Assembly (NCBI GenBank): GCA_964401995.1
Contig: CAYOAP010000002.1
Location: forward strand, 1-64,000
Origin: DATCBF01 sp964401995
GTDB lineage: Bacteria; Actinomycetota; Thermoleophilia; Solirubrobacterales; 70-9
DNA: 64,000 nt
Direction: 5' to 3'
Shown: positions 40,903 through 48,396 of the stretch, one piece after another
How the letters are laid out: every line of letters begins with the position of its first letter
Position numbering within the stretch: the stretch's first letter is position 1
Program-made: the position numbers and the translations under genes
The notes under the pieces: generated by a model
What the model was told of the DNA's origin: nothing
The model's database searches: none
What the model saw: the letters and a program-made list of their open reading frames with translations, nothing else

Positions 40903-41177
40903 GCGAGGGGGCCGCCGATCCGGCTGCGGGCCTCGAGCACCAAGACGCTCCAGCCGCGGCGCTCCAATTCCCAGGCCGCGCTCAATCCGGCGAGCCCGGT
41001 GCCGACCACGATCACCCGGCCTCGGGAGGGAGTGCCGCGGGCCGTGAGCTTCTTGTCGAGGCCGAGGTAGATGCCTCCCGCCGCGACGCTCCCGGCAATC
41101 AGCAGCTCGCGGCGGCTGAGGCGATTGGGAGCAGGCTCAGGCGTCTTGGCGTCCGCCGGCTGGGGACCCTGACCCAT
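40899..41177 (-). pseudogene. Truncated Tat-exported flavin amine oxidase
   Basis: 92 residues only. NRLSRRELLIAGSVAAGG looks like a twin-arginine-type signal (RR) and RVIVVGTGLAGLSAAWELERRG with VLEARSRIGG is the FAD-binding start of a flavin amine oxidase, normally 400-550 residues long. The frame stops right after the second motif at 40899, overlapping the last gene of the neighbouring cassette. The missing C-terminal part was not found on the other side of the cassette, so the gene was probably cut by the rearrangement that brought the cassette. Confidence 0.75.
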
Positions 41178-41218
41178 GGCGACCAGGATACGCCCGGCCA
41201 GGCGAAGGTCGAGGAGGT

Positions 41219-41608
41219 CTAGCCGCGCGGGGCGTAGCGGTTGTGGAACATCAGCGCGTTGCCGTCAGGGTCGCTGAAGAAGGCCATGTGGCAGACGCCG
41301 CTGTCGAGCGTCTCGGCGTGGAACTCGACGCCGCTTGCCTCAAGTTTGGCGCGGGCGGCTTCGACATCCTCGACGTGGAGGGCGATCGGGTGGCCGCTTG
41401 GTTTGAACTCGCGGCCGATCGCGGCAGCGTCCATCACCTGCAGGGTGAGGCTGCCGGTCTCGAACTCGCCGCCCGGGATTTTTTCGTAGTCGACCGAGTG
41501 CTCGAGGCCGAGGACCTCGCCGTAGAACTTGAGCGCGGCGGGGTAGTCCTTGACGAAGACGGTGACGAAGTCGACGCCGGTGACTGTGGTGGGGGAGGTC
41601 ATCTGCAT
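41219..41608 (-). CDS. VOC-superfamily (glyoxalase/dioxygenase-like) protein
   Basis: 129 residues with the paired beta-alpha-beta-beta-beta units of the vicinal-oxygen-chelate fold: VDFVTVFVKDYPAALKFYGEVLGLEHS and PIALHVEDVEAARAKLEASGVEF, ending FFSDPDGNALMFHNRY. Metal ligands cannot be fully assigned. Typical functions include glyoxalase I, dioxygenases and antibiotic-resistance proteins; not specified here. It follows the DedA gene by 18 nt on the same strand. Confidence 0.85.
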   Translation of the reverse strand: MQMTSPTTVTGVDFVTVFVKDYPAALKFYGEVLGLEHSVDYEKIPGGEFETGSLTLQVMDAAAIGREFKPSGHPIALHVEDVEAARAKLEASGVEFHAETLDSGVCHMAFFSDPDGNALMFHNRYAPRG

Positions 41609-41626
41609 TTCATCCTATTGCGGCGA

Positions 41627-42193
41627 TCAAGTGGGCTTCGATTGCTGGGCCGAGCGGCGCTGCAGCAGCAGCCATGATGCGGCAGCCAGCAGTGTCAGCC
41701 CGAGCAGGACGGTGCTTACAGGGCCGCTGATCTGACTCCAACTCGCCCCAGCGATCACCCCGAGCAGGGTGAAGGCGGCGGCCCAGATCGCGCAGCCGGC
41801 GACGGTCATCGCCGTGAACGGGCGCAGTGGCACCCGCGAGTAGCCCGCCGGCAGGGAGATGAAGCTGCGGGCCAGCGGCATCAGACGGGCGAGGAAGACG
41901 GCGCGGTTGCCGTGGCGGGCGAAGAGCCGATCGCACCTGACCATCGCCTTGCCCGTCCGCTCGCCGTGCTCGCGGCCCGAGCCGGCGCGGCCGATCGCGT
42001 AGGCGATCAGCGAGCCGACCAGGTTGCCGGCGGTCGCCGCCACGACCGCGAGCCAGAACGGCATCAGCCCGGACTTGACGGCGAAGCCGGCGCACATCAG
42101 CGTCACCTCGCTCGGCACCGGGATGCAGGCGCTCTCGGGGACCATCAGCAGGAAGACGCCGAGCGGCCCCAGCTCCAGCACCAGGGAACTCAT
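41627..42193 (-). CDS. DedA/VTT-family membrane protein
   Basis: 188 residues, four or five membrane segments. Family hallmarks: a short re-entrant start (FLLMVPESACIPVPSEVTLMCAGFA), GNLVGSLIAYAIGRAGS, HGNRAVFLARLMPLARSFISLPAGYSRVPLRPF. DedA proteins are linked to proton-driven lipid (undecaprenyl phosphate, phosphatidylethanolamine) translocation and membrane homeostasis. Divergent from the secreted propeller gene. Confidence 0.9.
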   Translation of the reverse strand: MSSLVLELGPLGVFLLMVPESACIPVPSEVTLMCAGFAVKSGLMPFWLAVVAATAGNLVGSLIAYAIGRAGSGREHGERTGKAMVRCDRLFARHGNRAVFLARLMPLARSFISLPAGYSRVPLRPFTAMTVAGCAIWAAAFTLLGVIAGASWSQISGPVSTVLLGLTLLAAASWLLLQRRSAQQSKPT

Positions 42194-42274
42194 GATTTTG
42201 TCACAGGCAGCTTCATCGCTGACCAGTCGCTACCCCGCCCGCCTGATCGGCAACCGTCTGGGAGGATAAAACCC

Positions 42275-44272
42275 GTGGTACAGCGACGCTGGCTGTCTTG
42301 TCTCGTCGGGTGCGTCGTGATCGCGCTCTCGATGGCCTCTGCCGCGGCCGCCGCGACGCCGACGACTACGCGCGTCGATCTCAGCTCGACCGGCGCGCAG
42401 GCGGGCCATCCCGGCGCCGAAAACGCGGCCGTCAGCGCCAACGGGCGCTGGGTCGTGTTCGAGTCGGAAGCGACGAACCTGGCCACCCCCGACAGCAACG
42501 GCCGCCGCGACATCTTCCTGCGCGACCGCAAGACCGGTGAGACGCGGCTGGTCTCGGTCCGCCCCGATGGCACCCAGGGCGATTTCGCCTCCTCGCGGCC
42601 GTCGATCAGCGGCGACGGGCGCTGGGTCGCTTTCACCAGCTCGGCGACGAACCTGGTCGCGGGAACCACCGGCAGCTTCCAGAACGTCTACCTCTGGGAT
42701 CGCACTAGCGGCGCGATCCAGCGCCTCAGCAACGCGATCGGCGGCGGTAACGGCGGCAGCGGCAACTCGACCGAACCGCGCATCAGCTCCGACGGCTCGG
42801 TCGTCGTCTTCGCGAGCGACGCCAACAACCTGGTCGCCGGCGACGGCGGCAAAGCCGATGTCTTCCTCTACCGGATCGCGACCGGCGCGCTGACGCTGGT
42901 CAGCGTCGATGCCGGCGGCGGCGAACAGAACGGCGCCGCCTCGGCGCCCGCGGCTAGCGCCGAAGGGCGCTTCGTCACTTTCTCCAGCACGTCAAGCGAC
43001 CTGGTCGCCGGCGACACCCTCGGCCACAGCGACGTTTTCGTCCGCGATATGACCGCCGGCCTGACGACGCGGGTGAGCGTCACCTCCGCCGGCGGCGAAG
43101 CCAACGCCGACTCGCAGCTTTCGACGATCAGCGCCGAGGGCTGCCAGATCGCCTTCAACTCGACCGCCACCAACCTCGTTCCCGTCCTCGAAAAAGCCGG
43201 CGCGCTCAAGGTCTACGTTCGCGACCGTTGCGCCGGGACGACCGAGGTCGCGAGCATCTCCAATGCCAACACCCAGGCCGGGGTCGAAAGCCGGCGCCCG
43301 GCGATCTCCGACGACGGCTGCCTGGTCGGCATGATCGCGCTCGGCGACAACGCGCTCGTCGCCTCAAGCGGCTGGCGCGCGACCGTGGTCCGCGACCGCT
43401 GCCAGGGCGCCACCAACCGCATCGACCTCTCCAGCTCCAGCGGCGACGGGGGCGTCGGCCACACCGACGGGGTCTCGCTCAGCGCCGGCAGCGGCCGCTA
43501 CGTCGTCTTTCACTCTGGCGCCGAAAACCTCGTCCCCGGCGCCGATGCCAATGGCGCCGACAGCGACGTATTCCTCCGTGACCTTGCCGTCAACACCCCG
43601 CCGCTGGCCGACCTGCGCCTGACCGTCAACGGCCAGCACGTCAGCGCCGACGCCTCGGGCTCCTCCGATCCCGACGGTGAAATCGCCAGCGTCCGGATCG
43701 GCTTCGGCGACGGCAGCGCAGAAACGACGGGTTTCGCGGCGACCCACGAATACGCGCACGAAGGCAGCTACTCGGTGACCGCGATCGTCACCGACAGCGA
43801 CGGCTCGAGCGCGATCGCGGCCCGGACGGTGACCCTGGGAGGCCCCAGCCCCGGCCCGCCCGCGCCGCCGCCGCTGACGCTCTCGGGCGCGGCGCTCTCC
43901 CGCTCCCGCTTCGCCGTCGCCCCGCGCGGCGGCAACGCCGCCACGCTGACGCTCGGCGCCAGCGACGCGGCGCAGCTGACGCTGCGCTTCGAACGCGCCG
44001 TCAGCGGCCATCGCAGCGGCCGCCGTTGCGCCGCCAGCATCCACCACGGCCCGCGCTGCACGACCTACCTGGCAGCCGGCGAAGCCAGCGCGGCCCTCGT
44101 CGCCGGCTCGAACTCCGTTCCCCTCAGCGGGCGGACCGGGACCGGCAAGGCGCTCGCCCCCGGCGCCTACCGCCTCACCCTCAGCGCCCGCGCCGCCGAC
44201 GGGCGCACCGCCAGCGCCGGCAAGCAGCTCACCTTCACGATCGTCGCCGCGAAAAAGAAAGGCAAGAAATAG
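42275..44272 (+). CDS. Secreted beta-propeller protein with PKD domain
   Basis: 665 residues from GTG 42275, with GGAGG about 9 nt upstream and a signal peptide (VQRRWLSCLVGCVVIALSMASAAAA). Residues about 40-430 are a tandem of TolB/PD40-like blades (NGRWVVFESEATNLA, DGRWVAFTSSATNLV, DGSVVVFASDANNLV, EGRFVTFSSTSSDLV, SGRYVVFHSGAENLV). A PKD domain follows (SGSSDPDGEIASVRIGFGDG ... YAHEGSYSVTAIVTD), then a Pro linker and a C-terminal beta domain with a basic tail. Likely a surface or extracellular scaffold. The next secreted gene starts 2 nt after the stop. Confidence 0.87.
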   Translation: MVQRRWLSCLVGCVVIALSMASAAAAATPTTTRVDLSSTGAQAGHPGAENAAVSANGRWVVFESEATNLATPDSNGRRDIFLRDRKTGETRLVSVRPDGTQGDFASSRPSISGDGRWVAFTSSATNLVAGTTGSFQNVYLWDRTSGAIQRLSNAIGGGNGGSGNSTEPRISSDGSVVVFASDANNLVAGDGGKADVFLYRIATGALTLVSVDAGGGEQNGAASAPAASAEGRFVTFSSTSSDLVAGDTLGHSDVFVRDMTAGLTTRVSVTSAGGEANADSQLSTISAEGCQIAFNSTATNLVPVLEKAGALKVYVRDRCAGTTEVASISNANTQAGVESRRPAISDDGCLVGMIALGDNALVASSGWRATVVRDRCQGATNRIDLSSSSGDGGVGHTDGVSLSAGSGRYVVFHSGAENLVPGADANGADSDVFLRDLAVNTPPLADLRLTVNGQHVSADASGSSDPDGEIASVRIGFGDGSAETTGFAATHEYAHEGSYSVTAIVTDSDGSSAIAARTVTLGGPSPGPPAPPPLTLSGAALSRSRFAVAPRGGNAATLTLGASDAAQLTLRFERAVSGHRSGRRCAASIHHGPRCTTYLAAGEASAALVAGSNSVPLSGRTGTGKALAPGAYRLTLSARAADGRTASAGKQLTFTIVAAKKKGKK

Positions 44273-44274
44273 CC

Positions 44275-47200
44275 GTGCGCCGCCTCGTCTTTGCCCTCCC
44301 TCTCATCGTCCTCGGGCTGCTCGCCCCCGCTGCCCACGCGGTCGAACCGCCGCCGACCGTGATCCCCTTCGACAATCTCTCAGCGGCGACCGTGGTGGTC
44401 GACCAGTACGCCGGGTCCGGCGTCCACTTCGGCCATCCCTACGCCTTCGGGATCAACCGCACCGGCGCCCCTCCCGGCGAAGGCGTCAACCCGTCCTGCG
44501 CGGGCGAAGCCGGCAGCCCCGGCATCCTCACCGTCGTCGACGGCGGCATCAGTGGCCGCTCCGGCCTGCTCGCCTGCGGCAACGCCGAGTTCTCAGCCGG
44601 CTACGACGAGGCGATGATGTTCGACTACTGGCGCCGCGCGGTCAGCTTCAAGGTGATGGCGCGCCCCTACTCCAGCGAAACCGGGCCGGCGCAGCCGCTG
44701 ACCGTGCGCCTGCTCGACAAAAACGGCGAACTGCTCGAGCGCCATGACTACAGCCTCGCCGCCGGCCACGTCGAAACGCTCTCCTACACCCGCGGCGCCT
44801 CCGAAATCGCCTACGTCGAGTGGAGCGGCGACGGGCGGCTGCTGATCGACAACATCGAAGCCCCCAACGACGCCTCGCCGCCGCCGGCCGCCTACCGGGT
44901 CTCGCTGACCAGCCCGTCGCTCGGCCTGGTCGAGGGGGAGACCGGCACCGTGCCGATCAAAGTGATCCGCTTCAACGGCTCGACCGGGGCGGTGCCGCTC
45001 AGCGTCTCCCCGCTCCCGGGCGGGATCAAAGCGGCCCTGGTCGAACCGAACCCGATCGGCGGCACCGCCCCGGGGGTGCTGAAAGTCACTGCCGGCGGCC
45101 CGGCCAGCGGCGAACGGCAGGTGACGGTGACGCCGGCGGCGGGAGCGCCCGGCTCCGCCGGGACCGCGACCAACAGCGGCGTCACCCTGGCGGTGCAGCT
45201 CGAACCGGCGCTGGTGATCGACACCGACATCGCCCAGGCGCAGCGCGCGATCGCCGTGCCCGGCTGCGGCCCGGTCGAAACTCGGCGCGGGGTGACGGTG
45301 CGCGGCGAATATTTCGGCATCCCGCCGGTGGAAGTGACCCGCCTCTCCGGCCCGGTTGAAATCGGCGAACACGACAAATACTTCTCCCCGCTAGGCAAGG
45401 GCCACTACGACATCGGCTTCAAGCTCAGCGAGCCGCTGGGCGCCGTCGGCGACAGCGACATAAGGCTGAAACTGCTGCCGCCGTCGAGCGTCTCCCCGGC
45501 CAGCGCCGACATCCACGTCTTCGCCCAGCCGGTCCGGATCGAAGCGGTCTCCCCGGCCGCAATCTCGCTCAAACGCCCCTACCCAGGCGGCGAGCAGGCC
45601 GTGCTCGTCGGCTCATTCCCGCGCGGCTGCAACCTCGATTTCAAGGACGGCCTCGGCAACGTGCTCAAAGTCATCGCCAGCGGCATCAGCGGTGGTTCCG
45701 ATACCCGTACCGTCGAACTCGCCTCCGATACGACCAGCGGCCCGATCACCGCTGTCGCCCACGACGTTGCCGGCCAGCCGACGCTGGCCACCAGCCCGCC
45801 GCTGGAAGTGCGGGAACTGCGCAACACCTCGGCGCTGCCGGTCCCCAACAGCGGCGCCGCCGCCGGCGCCGCCGACTTCAGCTGGTCCGACTTCATCCGC
45901 GTCTTCGGCAACGACGACTCCGACGCTTGCTCGCTGTTCGGCTGCTTCCGAGATCCCTTCGCGGTCGAGTACTGGGGGACGATTCAGGACAAGCTGCGCG
46001 AAAACCCCGGCCTCTGCTTCGGCTACTCGACGATGGCCCGACGCTTCGCGAGCGGCGCCGCTCACGCCAGCGAATACCAGCCGGGAGCGACCCGCGCCTG
46101 GCAGATCGCCAACGTCACCGAAGGCACGGCGATCAAAAACGAAGTCCTGCGCTGGCAGGTCTCCCAGCAGGACACCGGCTGGCGGGACTTCTTCACCGGC
46201 CTGCCCGGCGGCATCTTCGCCGCCGGCTTCCGCACCAAACTCGAAGAAGGGATCCGTGCCCACGGCACGATGTACGTGACGATCCGCAAGGGCGACGAGG
46301 GCCACGCGATGGTCGCCTACGGCATCCGCAACACGCCAGACGGCTACGACATCCTCACCTACAACCCGAACTTTCCTTACGAGGCCGGCGACCTGGCAAG
46401 CAAAGGGACCCGCGATGCCCTGCTCGACAACAGCGCGATCAAAGTCACCAACACGGACACCTGGTCCGGCGGCATCTACCAGGACGGAAAATGGTGGACG
46501 GGCGACATGTCGTCGATCAACGCCTTCGACAACGAACCGCCGGAAGACGCGTCGATGCCGGGCTCGTGGGCTGCGACCGCCGTCTTCGGCCTGCTTGCCG
46601 CCGACCACGGCAACCCGCCGCCTTCACCGCAGATCAGCTCGATCAGCGTCGGCGGCGATGAGGCTCTGAAAGCCGACGGGACCGCCAAGAAAGGCAGCGG
46701 CGTCATCTCCCAGGTGCTGCCAAGCGGGGTCCGGCCCGACGTCCGCTACCGCCTGCCGCGCGGCCGCCCGGTCAGGCTGACCGTGCACGGCGCCGCCAAA
46801 GGTGGCTACGGCGAGTCGACGATCGGCAACGGGGTCGTCGCCAGCGTCGACGCGGCCCAGACCGCGCGCGGCCAGGACGACACGCTGACGGTCAATTCAG
46901 GCTCGCCGCAGATCGGCTTCGCCGGCGGTGGCGGGGCCGAGGAGGCGACGCTCTCGCTGATGGCCCGCGTCAACGGCGGTGCCCACTCCTCCTCGGCAAC
47001 CGCGGTCGAGCCGACGCGGATGGCCGAGGTCACGCTCGGCGCCGGGGCCAAGCGCGCCGACACGATCGCCCTGACCGGTGGCGAGCAGACGCTGGAGCTG
47101 GGCCACGTCGGCAAGGCGACGACGGCCGCGGTCACGCTTGGCGCGACCGGCGCCGACGGGCCCGACAGCGTCGTCCTGGCGCCCCTGCACATCGGCGCCG

Positions 47201-47643
47201 GCCAGCGCCTGGAGCTGCGGCCGGCCTCGTGGGGCGACCTCAGCCAGGGCGTCTCCTACATCGTCCGCAACCGCCACGGCGCGATCGTCCGCAAAGGCCA
47301 CGCCCACGCCAAGCAGTCGAAGCTGGTCGGGATCGCCTCGCATCTCTCGCTGAAGACGAAGCGCGCCCACGGGGGCAGCCGGGTAATCGTCAGCGGCCGG
47401 GTGCGCAAGCCGGGCGCGGCGCCGCTGCTGGTCGTCTCGGTCCAGGCGCTGCGCCATGGCCATCAGGTCGCGGGCGGCATTGCCTCGCTGCGCGGCGTCA
47501 AGCAGGTCGGCCACGGCCGCTTCTCGGTCCCGGTCAAGCTGGGCAAGCTGCCGCACGGGGTGGTCCTGCGGGCCACGGCGACGCTGAGCGACGAGTCGGT
47601 CAACTTCGCCAGCGCCCACGCCACGGGCCAGGGCTCTTACTGA
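44275..47643 (+). CDS. Large secreted multidomain protein with papain-like peptidase domain
   Basis: 1122 residues from GTG 44275; signal peptide RRLVFALPLIVLGLLAP, cleavage near AHA. Residues about 25-175 resemble a carbohydrate-binding-like beta-sandwich, followed by Ig-like beta regions to about 540. An embedded peptidase-like domain has C581 (NPGLCFGYSTMARRF), H677 (GHAMVAYGIR) and N697 (TYNPNFPYE), the Cys-His-Asn order and spacing of papain/C39-like enzymes. The remaining 400 residues are beta-rich repeats. Its start almost touches the propeller gene, so the two are co-expressed. Substrate unknown. Confidence 0.75.
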   Translation: MRRLVFALPLIVLGLLAPAAHAVEPPPTVIPFDNLSAATVVVDQYAGSGVHFGHPYAFGINRTGAPPGEGVNPSCAGEAGSPGILTVVDGGISGRSGLLACGNAEFSAGYDEAMMFDYWRRAVSFKVMARPYSSETGPAQPLTVRLLDKNGELLERHDYSLAAGHVETLSYTRGASEIAYVEWSGDGRLLIDNIEAPNDASPPPAAYRVSLTSPSLGLVEGETGTVPIKVIRFNGSTGAVPLSVSPLPGGIKAALVEPNPIGGTAPGVLKVTAGGPASGERQVTVTPAAGAPGSAGTATNSGVTLAVQLEPALVIDTDIAQAQRAIAVPGCGPVETRRGVTVRGEYFGIPPVEVTRLSGPVEIGEHDKYFSPLGKGHYDIGFKLSEPLGAVGDSDIRLKLLPPSSVSPASADIHVFAQPVRIEAVSPAAISLKRPYPGGEQAVLVGSFPRGCNLDFKDGLGNVLKVIASGISGGSDTRTVELASDTTSGPITAVAHDVAGQPTLATSPPLEVRELRNTSALPVPNSGAAAGAADFSWSDFIRVFGNDDSDACSLFGCFRDPFAVEYWGTIQDKLRENPGLCFGYSTMARRFASGAAHASEYQPGATRAWQIANVTEGTAIKNEVLRWQVSQQDTGWRDFFTGLPGGIFAAGFRTKLEEGIRAHGTMYVTIRKGDEGHAMVAYGIRNTPDGYDILTYNPNFPYEAGDLASKGTRDALLDNSAIKVTNTDTWSGGIYQDGKWWTGDMSSINAFDNEPPEDASMPGSWAATAVFGLLAADHGNPPPSPQISSISVGGDEALKADGTAKKGSGVISQVLPSGVRPDVRYRLPRGRPVRLTVHGAAKGGYGESTIGNGVVASVDAAQTARGQDDTLTVNSGSPQIGFAGGGGAEEATLSLMARVNGGAHSSSATAVEPTRMAEVTLGAGAKRADTIALTGGEQTLELGHVGKATTAAVTLGATGADGPDSVVLAPLHIGAGQRLELRPASWGDLSQGVSYIVRNRHGAIVRKGHAHAKQSKLVGIASHLSLKTKRAHGGSRVIVSGRVRKPGAAPLLVVSVQALRHGHQVAGGIASLRGVKQVGHGRFSVPVKLGKLPHGVVLRATATLSDESVNFASAHATGQGSY

Positions 47644-48362
47644 AGGGCGAAGACGACGTGGACGGTGGCGGTCACCGTCGAGGTCCCCGGCTTCACCGGC
47701 GGCGTTTCGCCGGCGCACAGCGAGGCCGATGCTCCCGAGCGCTTCGTCACCGCCGCGCCGCACGAGGGCGCGCTCTTGGCCTGGGGCGCCTCGGGGGTGG
47801 CGACGCCGCCCCCTTCTTCGATGCTGATCGCCGGGCCGAGGGCGGCGCCCGCCCGCGCGGCGAGGGCGGCGGCTCGTTCGCGAGCCTGGTCGAAGGCCGC
47901 GGTCAGCGCTGTGTCGTAGGCGGCGGCGGAGTTGCCGACGAAGAAACTGGGGCCGCTGACGCCGGTCGCCCCGGCGCGCACGGCGACGCCGACCAGTTCG
48001 CCCGCCTTTTCAGGCTGGTGCAGGACGACGTGGATGCCCTCGCCAGCGCGGTAGAGGGGGTGTTTGCCGACGTAGACCTTGTGGACCGAGATGCTGCCGG
48101 TGGTGATGTCTCCGGCGCCCACGCCGGGGATCGTCTGGGCGGCGGCGATCACCGACCGCAGCCGCAGCGCCACGGCGCGCAGGGCGGCGGCGCGGGTCTT
48201 GCGCTCCTTGCTGACCCCGAAGCCGAGGCCGGCCGAGTCGTTCGCCACCTGCTCGGTGACGGCGCCGTTGACGGTCACCGTCCGTTCCAGGGCGCTCGCC
48301 GTCGCCGGCGCGAGCAGGGCGGCGGCGATCAGGGCAAGCGGGAGCAGTCGTCGCAGCGTCAT
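47637..48362 (-). CDS. SIMPL (DUF541) domain secreted protein
   Basis: 241 residues. Signal peptide (RRLLPLALIAAALLAPATASA) then the SIMPL pattern: VTVNGAVTEQVANDSAGLGFGVS, ALRAVALRLRSVIAAAQTIPGV, DITTGSISVHKVY and the C-terminal VTATVHVVFALQ. SIMPL/DUF541 proteins are periplasmic or exported, and associated with interaction or oxidative-stress phenotypes; exact role unknown. Its 3' end overlaps the end of the convergent 1122-residue gene by 7 nt. Confidence 0.88.
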   Translation of the reverse strand: MTLRRLLPLALIAAALLAPATASALERTVTVNGAVTEQVANDSAGLGFGVSKERKTRAAALRAVALRLRSVIAAAQTIPGVGAGDITTGSISVHKVYVGKHPLYRAGEGIHVVLHQPEKAGELVGVAVRAGATGVSGPSFFVGNSAAAYDTALTAAFDQARERAAALAARAGAALGPAISIEEGGGVATPEAPQAKSAPSCGAAVTKRSGASASLCAGETPPVKPGTSTVTATVHVVFALQ

Positions 48363-48396
48363 CGCTTCGAGACTACCCAGGCCGGCCAGATTTAAC

